Position numbers and translations under genes: made by a program
Shown: piece by piece, positions 13,418-24,755 of the stretch
Layout of the letters: each line of letters opens with the position of its first letter
Position numbering within the stretch: position 1 is the stretch's first letter
Origin: Mesodorylaimus sp. YZB2_4
Taxonomy: Eukaryota > Nematoda > Enoplea > Dorylaimida > Dorylaimidae
Direction: 5' to 3'
DNA: 64,000 bases
NCBI GenBank assembly: GCA_030248295.1
Contig: JASANH010001723.1
Coordinates: 620,001-684,000 of the forward strand
The notes under the pieces: model-generated
Told to the model about the DNA's origin: nothing
The model's input: the letters and a program-made list of their open reading frames with translations, nothing else
Databases searched by the model: none

Positions 13418-14876
13418 ACTCCCCATATGTCCCCATATGTGATGGCCGATTCGATAGAAAATGCTTTTTTTCCAAGCGTCTCTCATCATCAGTGCTCCAG
13501 AGTTATCCCCAAGTAGGCTAAAGGAAGAGCAGCCTCAGATTTGTGCGATCGCATATGCACAAAAACAAGGCACAAAAAACCACACAGATATGCACAAAAG
13601 CAAGGCGGAAATGATTCAAGAAAAGTGAACAACTTCGGGCTTCGACTGTTCTGCCGATACGAGTAAGCAAAGTCAAACAGGGGCCGCAAAAGTCCAGCAT
13701 AGTTTATGAGTCTCATAATGACCTGTCATTGACAAGTATCTTCCAACGGCGCCAACAACGGAAAAGCGTGGACACCAAGAATATGCTCCAAAAAAGTCAA
13801 GGGCCAATCGGAACCACAAAAAAAAGCGTTTGCCTCAATAAACTCTTATGAAAGAAAAGAGGCATCGAAAGTAGTGATGCTAGTGAAGACGATGGTGCGG
13901 CTTTCTGGCTATTGTTATATTAATTATCGATGCACAACCCATTCAATGGCTTTACGTTATCGGCATCCGCTTGTACACTTCCACTGCGAGCACGTCTCAG
14001 GTATCCTGCCCAAGAACAAATCTCCAGCTGCTCAACAGGTAATTATCAGGGTGACCTGCTCAGCTGAAGATCTTAGAGATGTGGAGTGACTGGTGGATGT
14101 TTGTCACTACTCAAAACCACCCATGTATCTGGCCTGGTTCGTCAGTGAAGCATTTGCCCTGACGACGATGCCAGGTGTGACTGTGGATCTACAAGGTTGC
14201 TTGCCAGTTAAGCCTTCACATGCAGTGCAAGGTATCGGGTCATTGATTACCTTAATTTCTTCCTTTATCTGATAACCTAGGATAACCTAGCAGAACCGGC
14301 ATGTTTTTCTGCACGCCTGTTTTATCCACACTTCTGTAGCGCATCCACTGGCGTAAGTGCTACAGTAGGTGATGTCGTCAACGCACGGCTCCAAAATCAG
14401 CAACGCCGTTGGGATTACCTGAAAATTCATGAACCTATCCCACTCACTTTGTGTCACTGGATACTTGGTCTTCGATTTGTCGCAAAACCCGCACGTATAG
14501 GGACACTTGCGCTCGAGTCCTTTATCCGTACCACACTTGTCTGCCCAGCGTTCGCAACCTTACTGATAGTTTTGGCAGTATGCTAAAGGCGCATGCACGT
14601 GTTGCCGTGGTAATTATAAAATATTCTGACTGGCCTTACGTCTTGGCGTTGCCGTGATTGGTTTTCCCCATATACAGTAACCACACGTTTTGCGACAGCT
14701 TTCTATTGTGCCTTTATCCTTATCGCACAAATCTGATTGGATGTCGCAGTCTAGCCAATCATCTTGGCATGGGCCTTTTTAAAAAACTGAGATGTGTGGC
14801 ACGTTATCAAATCTGGCTGGCATTGCCGCATCAACCTTGTCCCCTCAGTATGAAATGAACAGGGGATTCCACTCAC
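13418..14876. other. intergenic, nothing recognised
   Basis: No gene is supported. A perfect 10-nt direct repeat (GATAACCTAG twice) lies at 14271-14290. Short open frames have no family resemblance. Downstream exons of the astacin locus could lie here, since a GTGAGT donor follows its last recognised exon. Confidence 0.35.
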
Positions 14877-16057
14877 GTGAATCTGGTGGCATGCGCGGGT
14901 AGTGTCCTTTGCACTCGTAGATACGGCGCACTTTCTTAAAGTCAGTTTTATTAGCTGCTAATGCGAAACCCATCACGCCCAGCATGCTCATATCCTACGG
15001 TTCCATGATGAAATATCCAGGCTCATAGGTGCCCAATGACCAAGCGTCGTAGTGCATCACGCTGGCATAGTTGTACGGAATTCCATAAAACGTACTCTCA
15101 GTTTCGTTCACCAGTTTTAGTTGGAAACGGGAGCAGGTATCTGGAAAAGTTTCAACCGATGCTTTACCGCGCAAATCCCCTCCACATGGGCTTACCATTT
15201 TCTGCCAGCCTGTCCCAACGAATGGTCAAGTACTGATCGCGATCATACCTGGACTGTTCATGGAAGAGGCCGATGGCATGGTACAGTTCGTGGATAACAA
15301 TAAGGTGCGCCATGCACCCTTCGTGGTTCAGCGATATCGTTTGTGTTCCTCCTTTCATGCCTACACCAGTCGAGAAGCACCTAGAAACAGAATGTTGTAA
15401 AATCATGCAGGCTCCTAATCAAAACATCGTATGTGATCGGCATTCTGAGGTCAGGGATTGGAAGAAGCATCTGGTTCTCTGCATCCTAACAGCCTAGAAT
15501 ACTGGTAACAGGACTTACGCTCCACCACTCTTGATGACCAAGGGCCGGTTTCACAATCAGCTAGGACATGTCCTAGATATTAGGACACCCCAAGTTCTAT
15601 CCTACATCACTGCGATTTTATCGTCCTAACTTTAGGACATGTCCTAGCTGATTGTGAAACCGGCCCCAGATTGTTTTCTTCGCGGCTGTGCTTGACGAAT
15701 CGAAGGCATGTGTGCTTTTCTATGGTCCGTATAGCCTCTTCAATCATGGCTATGTGTTCAGGGGCTGAAATCAAAGAGAATAGTGCAGAGGATGACTAAC
15801 GTTTGCTGCAACTGCAGCCTGTAATTTAGTTTAAAAAACTAAACTAACTGTAATTGGTCGTATTGATGCTGTAGGGAACGATGCCATTGGTCCAACGCTT
15901 GGATCTTAAGATGGCGTTCCGGTTCTAAAATCACAGCGAAAAGGTTGGGTCAGGTGAACCTTGCGAACAATAACTTTACTTTCAAATTCAGTACGATATC
16001 ACCTTCAAAAAATCCGCGCTGTTGACCCAAATTAACAATCATTCGACCTTGCTCTGC
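14877..16057 (-). pseudogene. astacin (M12A) zinc metalloprotease, interrupted
   Basis: Exons at 15980-16057, 15849-15924, 15519-15764, 15196-15380 and 14877-15140 rebuild an astacin in register. The propeptide end carries the FXGD aspartate switch (FFEGD), and a RSKRW cleavage site follows. The catalytic domain has TCLRFV, the zinc site HELYHAIGLFHEQSR with the three zinc histidines and the catalytic Glu, and the Met-turn SVMHY. Astacins are secreted or membrane peptidases that process matrix, cuticle or growth factors. Two lesions are visible. A 126-bp MITE (15542-15667) lies inside the exon between SREENN and the continuation VIKSGG and brings stops in frame. A TAG at 14995-14997 cuts the domain before its last residues, although the frame beyond it still reads as the normal astacin end (FALAANKTDFKKVRRIYEC). 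No signal-peptide exon was found. Splicing out of the MITE cannot be excluded, but the nonsense codon makes a pseudogene the best reading. Confidence 0.8.
15542..15667. mobile_element. 126-bp MITE with long terminal inverted repeats
   Basis: The left end GGGCCGGTTTCACAATCAGC and its extension to about 35 nt are repeated as an inverted copy at the right end, ending CCGGCCC. Both arms contain the self-complementary AGGACATGTCCT. The element has no coding capacity and is a non-autonomous DNA transposon. It sits inside an astacin exon. The target duplication is unclear: CA or CCA fits the flanks. I found no second copy in this window. Confidence 0.85.
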
Positions 16058-17056
16058 CTAAAATCAAGCATTTTTACGGGATGAATTTTGATTGACCCCG
16101 AAATATGCATACTAGACTCGCTAGCGGAAGAAGGAAGACGGTCGTGAAAGCTACTATTAGAATCGACATTTAGCAATTACGTGGAGGATGATTGAATTCG
16201 AAATATAGAAATGGCAGGCCTCTCCATATCTTTTATATTCTATCTTCAGGCATGATGTGGATGGAACTCATAATGTTGTATCCAGCTGCTGTCATTGTTA
16301 GGCCAAGTTAGCACACCCATGTTCAGTTTTTTTTGCTCATACAACTTCTGTCATCTCACTCATTGTTAGGGAAAACAAGAGCAGAGGGCAGGTTGTCTCA
16401 TGTATTCTGCTGCAGAAAATGACAGCTGATCGCACACTGACATGGGGTTACGCTGATGTGCTTGCAGTAAGCACACCTTTCCAGAGCTGCTGCTGAAGGA
16501 GAGACTGCCTGACGATAAGACAAACACGATTTCAGAACACCTCCAAGGACTCAGAGCAGATTGCGATTATGCAGGACTGGAAAAGCCTGACTCCATATAT
16601 GCCAGAGAGAAGACCGAATTGCTGAAGAGCAACCTGGGTCCTGCACGGGTATGAAAATCGTATCCTACCCGCACCCGCTGGACGATCTCTGTACCCATAC
16701 CCATACCCGCACCCGTAATTTTCAAAAAGTTACTGAAGACTCCAAGCCGTGAGAGGGCAGTTCAAACACTTACTACTGTACTGTACACTGACCAGAACAA
16801 AGGCAAGCAAGAAATCTGCTTGCTGTCACCATCTGTAAGTGGCTCTTTCTATGAAGCCATGCAAAACTAACCGGTCCTGCCGAGACCTTGACTCTGTCAA
16901 ACCTTAGTTTGCACAAGAGGCGAGAACAACCGGAACTGGCTGTCTGATCAAATAAGTACCCATCACAGCATGATTCAAGCCAAGAAGACAAGCGCGAACA
17001 AGCGATTGTGAGAGTCAAGCGCGCGAGCATCACAGGTCATCACAGATCATCCTCGT
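15925..17056. other. astacin 5' part and intergenic
   Basis: Apart from the astacin propeptide exon at 15980-16057 I see no coding sequence. Around 16650-16715 there is a short degenerate repeat of CCCATACCC/CCCGCACCC units. Confidence 0.35.
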
Positions 17057-19535
17057 TCACCAGACACGGAGATCTTCGTCGCGCGACCAGGCGGGGAATG
17101 CACGGTTGTTGTTGTCCAGGTAATCGTGCATATTCGGCAACCACCCGACGACCGAGCAGTACAGGGCGCTGCGGTTCACTTTCATCGATGGCAAGGGAGT
17201 CCACAGATTGGCCCTCAGGTCGTAGACTTCACAATCGGAGATGGTCGTGGCTCCGTTGAAACCCCCGGCAACTATGATCTGGAAAAACAATCAAATTTTC
17301 AATTATAAAACCGGTCAGCTTTTTGAATCACCTTCCCGTCTAAGCATTCGATCCCGAAGTTGCTCCGACGCGTGGCCATGTCAGCCAAATCCTCCCAGCG
17401 ACCGGCCCGGGGATCGTAGCTGAAAAAGGGATTATGTTCATAAGTTCAAGCAAAGCCAGATTGCTCACTTACCGCTCGAAGCAGCTGTGCCTGCTCTGGC
17501 CATTGAATCCACCCGCGACGTATCTAAAACGAAGGTATGACGTGGGAGGAATCGGTCATAACGCCCACAGCAACAGGCACTTACAGCACCCCATCCACAA
17601 CCACGCATCCCACGCCACTGCGACGGTGTCTCATTGGGGCTGCCATAACCCAGCGATCCGCACTGGCGTCGTAGCACTCGACCGAGTCCAGACAGTCGTT
17701 TCCGTTGAAGCCGCCTGTAACGTGATCTGTGATGACTGGCAGTGAAGCACGAAAGCTCTCTTACCCGTGATGTACAAACGATCGCAGCAGACGGCGGCGT
17801 GAGCGTCGCTCCTCTATAAACCATGGTTAGAGAGTCTGGCCATTACGGACTGCCGATACCCACGTACCGACAGCGAGAATGGCGAGACCAGCGTCCACTG
17901 GTTGTCGTTGGGATCGTAGCGTTCGACCGTGTTGATTCTGTGATGACCGTCGTAGCCGCCCAGAGCCCTGAAACGAGCACATCTTAACTTCGAAAAAGCA
18001 GTGAATGAATAGATCCTACCAAATCTGATTGTTGAAGAGGGCCACGCTGACATAGCATCGGCGATGATTCATGGGGGCCCGCTCCGACCATTGTTTCGTC
18101 AGCAGATCTGGAAAACGTGCAGAATGAAGAGGCAAAGAGTTCTCCGAGGCTTACGCTTACTCAGCTTGCGAACCGAGTTGAAATAGCTGTGGCCGTTGAA
18201 TCCTCCGATCATCCACAGTTCCCGACTCCTCACCACGCACCCATGATAGGCTCGAGGTCCGTTTGGGTCGCCCACTGGCAGCTACGGACGGAAAGAATAA
18301 AACTGCCCACCGAGAACAAGGAAAGCCTACTTTGGTCCAACTTTGAGCCTTCCGATCGTACGCTTCGAATAGGCCCGTTGGTGCACCGCCACTCCATCCT
18401 CCGACAGCCAGCAACAGCTGACCAGGTTGCCTCGGCTCGCATGTCTTGTTCTCAACCATCTCGAACACCTCTCGGCCCATCAGGCAGAAGTTCTTGACGT
18501 ACTTGTACGCATTCCCGATCAAGTCCCTGCACGCCGACGAGCTCTTTACGTATTCGCTGCATCGGATGCGGTCCAAGGTAGCACTGTCGATCAAGCCGAA
18601 TCGGACGTGCTTGGCCAACCGATTGATCTCCTCCGCACGATGCTGCGGGTCGTGGTCCACCCAACGTTCGATGACGCGCCAAATCGATTCCTCGCTGCTC
18701 ACGTTCAACTGATCGCTTTGCAAGACCACCGCCAGCTCAGTCGCCGAGTAGTGCAACAGATCCTTGTTCTTTTCAGCCACCTGCAGACATCGGAACTTCA
18801 GCAAAGGACTTCTTTAGGAACTGGGCAACACTCACTCCTTCGAAATGCTCGGCGGCGAACGACCAGGCTTCTTCGGCGAGGTCCTTGAATTCGTACCAAC
18901 GAGCCAAGCGGAGGACGCCAAGGCAGTTGCGTATGGTCAGGTTGCGAACCAGAAACTGGCAGCAGAGACGGACGAGGGTGCGCATGTCGAAGAAATCGGC
19001 CCACGTGAGCAAGTCTTGCACATTGCCGCAGGAGAGGTCGTGCACAGTTCGGGCGTAGGCGAACTCGACGATCTGGCGCAGAGTTGGCCCCGGCACACCT
19101 AACCAGGAGAGCGAGGTTATGAATCATTCAAACACAGAACACGCAATCGGACTTACTGGGCAGTTTCAGGACGTCCTTGTTCTTCTCCATGAAGCCGGTG
19201 GTGAAGGCGGCGAGAAAATAGGGGCTGCTGGCGGCCATGATGGCTTTGTGCACTGACAGGCGAGTTCCGTCGTCGGCTTCCAATGTCGCGTCAGTCAACT
19301 GGTCTCGCTCTCGCATTTCCTTGAAGACGAGCATGGCGTGAGCGCTGAGCACACCACCCGCGTCACCGAATCCGCTCGATCGAGTCGTAGTTTCAACTTC
19401 GGCTCCTGGATCGTCGTCCGAAGCTGAAGACGACGAGTCTCCACCGGCACCCATCAAATTCGGCTTCAGTTGCAACACGGGCTGATTGGGGCATTTACTT
19501 TCGGGGCGTGACTCGCTGGCATTCGACCTGTTCAT
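17057..19535 (-). CDS. KLHL10: KLHL10, BTB-BACK-Kelch substrate adaptor of CUL3
   Basis: Eleven exons: 19157-19535, 18836-19098, 18331-18780, 18161-18281, 18020-18107, 17868-17967, 17765-17813, 17585-17714, 17473-17523, 17332-17419 and 17057-17278. Introns are about 49-60 nt, and the total is 646 residues (human 608). A frame runs further up to 19601 but begins with GTG, so I choose the ATG at 19535 (MNRSNAS). After an acidic, low-complexity leader come a BTB domain ([20 protein letters not shown]), a BACK domain ([19 protein letters not shown]) and six Kelch blades with GG doublets ([51 protein letters not shown]). The ending (RSALYCSVV and the following 20 residues) matches the specific KLHL10 end, not only the Kelch family. 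In mammals and flies KLHL10 with CUL3 ubiquitinates proteins during spermatid maturation, so a male germ-line role is likely. Confidence 0.92.
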
Positions 19536-20937
19536 CGCAATGGGCACACAGAAGTTCAGGCAGCACGGGAAAAGATCAACGACCGAACCGCACACCGCCA
19601 CTTCGCGGCACCAGACTGAGCGTGAAGAATGGGGTTTTTTTCGGACACTTTACACATTTTTCCGTCCTTGTTCTGATTGGCTTTATCGCTGCGACTTCAC
19701 CCTATTGGCCATGTGTATAGATGCTTCTACTTTACACTTCTGACATGCGGCCACGACATGCCCAGGGGATGTGCTAGGAGTGACTGGCCATCCTTGCGAT
19801 GTTTGAGACCCCATGAATTCGGCTATACAATTGAATAGTTGGGCGTTCCATGCGCACGGGCATCTTTTCGTTCGAAAAGATGAGGTATTCTTGTGTTTCC
19901 ATTCATTGCCTTTATGGGGACCACGTAAATTTAAGGCACCAACTTCTCTCCGCTTTATATCTCTGTTTTTACGACGGCCATAGTAGCTCGATCAGTTGAC
20001 GAAAGCGCGCTTACCTTGTAGCTGCCCTTCGCTGTAAGAGTTCGATGGTAATTGAGACAGAATCTTTCCCATACCTGCACGAATCGTTTGCAGTTCGAAT
20101 CATGAAACTTGATGAGTCGAAAAGAGTAGATTACTTGTCACCTGCTGACTTTGCTTACGATTAGGCTGAAGAAACTGCAACTTCATAACAATCAATAGTT
20201 TAGGGCCGATTATCTTCGTCCAATGCATGTCGCTCCGCACGGTGCGCACTGATCTTCGATGTCATGATCGCTTTGGAGAAAGTTGCATTCGAAGCATGGT
20301 TTTGTTTTATTCTTGCACACCTCGCGGGCAGCATTTGAAACTCATCATTTACTTGGTGCTTGGTCTGCTTGCAGTGACCAGACGGCACACTGACTGACAA
20401 TGGCTATTTCAGCACCCCTCCAGCGTTGAACGACGTTTTGTCAGTTTCCGTGTGACAGAGGGGAGAGCCAGGCGCTCGAAGCTTCCAGTGTTCGGTGCCC
20501 TGGTCTGGAGATATGAATCCCTCCGACAGATGGCGGTCAAAAGCTTTTCAGACAAGTTTCTGCACACTCTCCTTGTCTTCTGTGATTGTCTGCTCCTGTT
20601 GCAGTATTCAAGCACAGTCGTTTAGTAAACAAGATGTGTTGATGTGTAAACACGACAGCAGACACGAGCCTGTGCCATCTGACAGACGTCTTGTGAAACA
20701 GCGACGATTGTTTTCGCTTTTTTTTGAGTCAGCATTTACATTGTGTCACCGTCGGACAAACCCGAAAATGGGCATAAAAAGACAGAGAGAGAGAGTGACT
20801 CGTGCAAGCACACATGCCCGATCGGTTCTTAGTCGAACACAACCATAAAAGCTGATTAAACACGCCCTTGCTGTTCACTTTGACAGTTCGTCCCAAACCG
20901 TTACAGGCAGCGGTAATTGTGGTTGATAGGAGCAGCC
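19536..20937. other. divergent intergenic region
   Basis: Lies between the KLHL10 start (-) and a secreted-protein start (+). ATAAAAG at about 20844, some 94 nt before the downstream ATG, could be a TATA-like box. No coding sequence was recognised. Confidence 0.35.
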
Positions 20938-21930
20938 ATGCACAGCTCCATGATGAAATCCTCGTTTTTTCTTATGCCTTTTTATATCGCCCAAGTTCTT
21001 CTCGCTTCGCCAGACTCGGCCAACTTTACTCTCAGGCCGTATGATGAAGAAAAGGAACAAGCTGTGACCACGCCGGATCTTCGTTCAGTGTCATCCTCAT
21101 CAACGTCTACTTCACCATTCGGAGGTAATTCCGGCCCCTACAATTCTGGGTATAATAACCAAATTGGCGGTGGGTCAAATTTAAAGTCACAAGGGCCAAA
21201 CGACCAAGGCCCGTACGGATTGCCTATGGTACCCATGAATCAGTATGGTCCGAATGTTCAACCACCATCTCCATTCGGACCCTCCATAATCCCCTTCACA
21301 CCAATCCAAATGGGATCAAATGGCATTCCGCCGATGCCGATGCAATTTGGCCAACAGAACGGACTGTACAGTCCGTGGCAAAGCCAAGGCTACCAACAAC
21401 AGGTTCCCTTCAATCCACAGTTCCTGGGTGGTTGGCCCGGCATCAACATCAACCGTCCTCAACAACAGTTTAATCCATTCCTCCAACAGCAGCCGCAGCA
21501 GTTCCAGTTTGGCATACCTCAACTACAGTTCGGCCAGCAGCAAATTCAGAACCCGTATAGCGGCCCTGGTCCTGCCTTCCCTGTGAATCCATACCCCATG
21601 ATGGCCCCTCAGTTTGGACCTCCCCCACCACCACCAGGGTTCTTTCAAGGTGGACCGGGTCCTCAACCGATGGACAGTGATGATCGATTCGACAGGTTCA
21701 ATTCGGATCGTAAAAACTACGATAGCAATGGCCCCAACCAACCACCCTTCGCTCATCAGCCCTTTGTCGGCCAAAACCCGACAATAAATGGCCAGCCATC
21801 ACTGAATAGTCCTCCACTATTTCCTCTACCACCAGCCTTTCCCAACGGACCAAACCATGCGTTGAGTCAATCGGGGCCCGGTGGAGCAGTGCCAATTGGA
21901 GGAACTGGTAGAAGCAGTTTGTGGTGGTAG
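20938..21930 (+). CDS. secreted Pro/Gln/Gly/Asn-rich low-complexity protein, 330 aa
   Basis: Single exon. The frame is open a little further upstream, but from a TTG; the ATG at 20938 begins a good signal peptide (MHSSMMKSSFFLMPFYIAQVLLAS). After about 40 ordinary residues the mature protein becomes extremely rich in P, Q, G, N and F, with motifs such as GPYNSGYNNQIGGG, QQQPQQFQF and GPPPPPPGFFQGGPGPQP, and ends in RSSLWW. There are no cysteines in the mature part, no domains and no clear long repeat unit. Composition suggests an extracellular structural or adhesive component (cuticle, eggshell or secreted matrix), which is inference. The neighbouring convergent gene also encodes a secreted protein. 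Confidence 0.75.
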   Translation: MHSSMMKSSFFLMPFYIAQVLLASPDSANFTLRPYDEEKEQAVTTPDLRSVSSSSTSTSPFGGNSGPYNSGYNNQIGGGSNLKSQGPNDQGPYGLPMVPMNQYGPNVQPPSPFGPSIIPFTPIQMGSNGIPPMPMQFGQQNGLYSPWQSQGYQQQVPFNPQFLGGWPGININRPQQQFNPFLQQQPQQFQFGIPQLQFGQQQIQNPYSGPGPAFPVNPYPMMAPQFGPPPPPPGFFQGGPGPQPMDSDDRFDRFNSDRKNYDSNGPNQPPFAHQPFVGQNPTINGQPSLNSPPLFPLPPAFPNGPNHALSQSGPGGAVPIGGTGRSSLWW

Positions 21931-22277
21931 TTTGATATAATGATTACAGCAGTTGTGTGACGTTGTCTCTGATGGTTTGTGTTGCATCGTGAAAAACAAT
22001 CGGGTCCGCAATAATTCTAAAGAACTTTGTAAAACTCCTTGAAACTGCGCCCGTTGGGGACCTTATCCAGCTCAGAGTGTCTGTGTCGAGCATGGGTGCA
22101 ATGGAAGTCATTGGCGTTTTTGTTACTGGATAAGTGAATACAGCAACATCAGCACGTTGCGCATTGCATATCTATAACTACAGCACTACAGCTTATTCAA
22201 AAAGCAGAGCACGAGAAAACAAAAATATCGTCAAGTTCGCATCGTATGCCGTGGTGATCAGTGCCACCCAGAGATCT
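21931..22277. other. convergent 3' intergenic space
   Basis: Shared 3' region of two secreted-protein genes facing each other. No gene or repeat was recognised. Confidence 0.4.
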
Positions 22278-24683
22278 CTACCCTAATCGACCCACTGCTC
22301 GCTGTTGATCACACAGAATTCTAGGCACACACTTGGCACTTCTGGACCTGGTTTCCTTGACGAATCCTTCATTGCAGAAACATCCAGCCACGCAAGGAGT
22401 CGTGCAGTACTTGGACCGCAGTCTGCAAGTTTCTGGACACGACGTGCCGCAGTCTGACCAAGAAGCATTTGGATCTGCGCACCTCGGAGACAGGCGGGTT
22501 TGAATAAAACGTTGTTGAGCGCCGATTCGATTGGCCTGAAGTGGATCGGCTTGTCCGCATTGACCTCTCGCAACGCACCTGGCCGTCGGCGAGTTGCTTT
22601 GCTTAACGAAACCGTTCTTGCAGAAACAGCCTGTGACACACGGCTGCGTGCAAGTTGGCGGCCTGTAGTCGCAGGTTTCTTCGCAGGCTGTGCCGCAATT
22701 TGACAAGAAAGCGTTCGGGTCCGGGCACTGTTGTTGATATGGTTGTGGTGCTTGCACGCATTGATTGCGAGGGATGCACGGTGAGCTCGAATTACTCGAC
22801 TCTTTTACGTAACCTTCCTTGCAGAAACAACCAGCGGCGCATTGGTTGGGACAGTCGGATGCTCGAAACTGGCATGTCTCTTCGCATGGGGATCCGCAGA
22901 TGGACCATTCCGAGTTTGGATCAGGGCATATTTGGGAGCTGGCTGGTTGGATAACAGCCTCGCCGCAGGTGCTTTGACGAACGCATGGGGAGCTTGTATC
23001 ATTGGCTCGCCTGCGGACATATCCAGACGCACAGATACAGCCGGGGGTACAGGCGGAGGACGGGCATGAGTCCTCGTCTGGGCGATCACACGAAGGTGCA
23101 CATGCCGTTGCACAAAGCGTATAGACCGTGTTAGGGCCGCAGGTCTCATTATCAGCCGATATGGAAGGCGGGGTCTGAGCTCCTGAAAAGGAAAGTCGGA
23201 GCGCATACATGAAGTTACCTTGCGGTGGTACAGCTCGACGGAAGTAGAAGGCAGCAGATACACGTGCAGCATGCTAGCAATTCTACCCCTCCTAAGGACA
23301 ATCATCCCTTGAAATTCCAAAGGTACCTGATCTGGTTGCGTTCATGACTGGTTGTCCTGTGGTCATCTCCGTGACATTAACAGAAGGGCCAGTAGGCGAC
23401 GGTTCACTCGCTGTCTCGTTTGGGCCTAGTGGCGGTTGAACAGTGACCACGAGCTCAGTAACGTTGGGACTTTCAACAGGCAACGGTTGGTTAGTAACGG
23501 ACTCGTTTGCAGCGTTGCCTGCGGGCTGAGCAGCCTTAGTGACATTCATGGGTGTAAGTGCCGTCTGGTTGACAACCGCCGTGGTCATCTCAGTCGCCGT
23601 TTGTTCTCGTGTGGGTGCCTGGGGTTGGTTGGCTAGCAGTTGACTCAGCGTGTCAGCAATTCGATTTAACCGATCGACAATCGGGGCAATGTCCTCATTG
23701 AGCGTTGGTCGGCTTGCTGTCGCTTGAGCCCCTCCTGCCTCCCCAGCAGTCGTAGTAATCGCTGCTGTGGTTTGGTTAGTTTCACCTGGTGGCACTGGGT
23801 TCGCAGTTGTAGCAACGCCAGTTTGGTTCGCAGCTGCTTCCGTGGTGCTAGCGGGAACAATGGTTTCATTGCCTGGAGAGCCTTCGGTAGTATTTTCCGA
23901 GAGAGTGGTAGTAGGAATGGCGTCTGAGGTCGCACTAGTGGTGGTTACCTGAGTACCATCCTGCGTGGCAGTGGTTGTATTATTTCCCAGCTCGGTCATC
24001 GTTGCATTATCCTGTCCAGTGTCAGTAGTAGCATTCGCCTGAGCGGCATCAGTAGTATTTGCTTGTCTCACAGGTCTAGCGAGCACCTCTTCAGGATCCT
24101 GACTGGCTGATATATTAATGAAAGTAGCTGCCGTTTCCAACATCACACGCCTCTGGCTAAGACTTTTCTCCCTGGCGGCAACGAATTTGGTCCGTTCATG
24201 CAGGCAGTCACGAATCGGTGTGTTTGGATCGAGTTGTGTAAAAATGCGCATGTCCAGGCCGAATCCCTGTACGATTCGAGTACCTGGGATCTCCGCTCCT
24301 GATTCAGTGACGCACCAACATTGCGAGACTGCCGAATGACACTGTTCCGCTGAGTAAACTCCATTCTTCTCGCATTGAGGCACAAACAGTCCAAATAGGA
24401 GTCGTGCCATGTTCACAACATTGCCTTTTGTCGTACAAGCTGAAAGACTATTTAGGTTGAGGACGTTGGTCAAGGTTGCATACGAATATTAGAGCCAGCC
24501 ACATGAGCTAGCGATGGTCAAACCGCTTGAAGCTTCAAGCTTGTCAATTTGAGGTAAATTCATTGCACATAGCTTGACCCTGTGGTGTGTTCAGGAATCT
24601 CTAGAAAGGCCAATACTCATACCTGCATTGCCCGTGTCCAATATGGCCAGTATACCAAGACTCAGTACGAGCACATTCATCAT
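22278..24683 (-). CDS. secreted thyroglobulin-1 / mucin-like / four-TIL-domain protein, 692 aa
   Basis: Three exons, 24623-24683, 23327-24439 and 22278-23182, give 692 residues in phase. Exon 1 is a signal peptide (MMNVLVLSLGILAILDTGNA). Next is a thyroglobulin type-1 domain with its hallmark CWCV (CHSAVSQCWCVTESGAEIPG). A linker of about 250 residues rich in Thr, Ala and Asn follows, carrying more than ten N-x-T/S glycosylation sites, as in mucins. The third exon encodes four tandem trypsin-inhibitor-like cysteine-rich (TIL) domains, each near 60 residues with ten cysteines (ending CVRQSTC, CIPRNQC, CVARGQC, CVPRILC). TIL and thyroglobulin-1 modules often inhibit serine and cysteine proteases respectively. 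A secreted protease-inhibiting or matrix role is therefore likely, but unproven. A possible 73-nt internal exon (23251-23323) would break the frame and is not used. A TATA box lies about 65 nt upstream of the ATG. Confidence 0.85.
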
Positions 24684-24747
24684 CTTCACTGGTCTGAGAC
24701 AGCACGAACTGACTTCTGCAGAAGTCCTTCCAAACATGCCCATCTAA

Positions 24748-24755
24748 ATTTATAG
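24748..24755 (-). promoter_or_regulatory. TATA box of the TIL-domain gene
   Basis: CTATAAAT on the minus strand, about 65 nt upstream of the ATG at 24683, a fitting distance for a TATA box plus a short 5' leader. Confidence 0.5.

Noticed and set aside
23251..23323. 73-nt internal exon between the mucin-like and TIL parts of the secreted inhibitor gene.
   Set aside because: Good splice sites on both sides, but including it shifts the frame and stops the protein at once; skipping it joins the domains perfectly.
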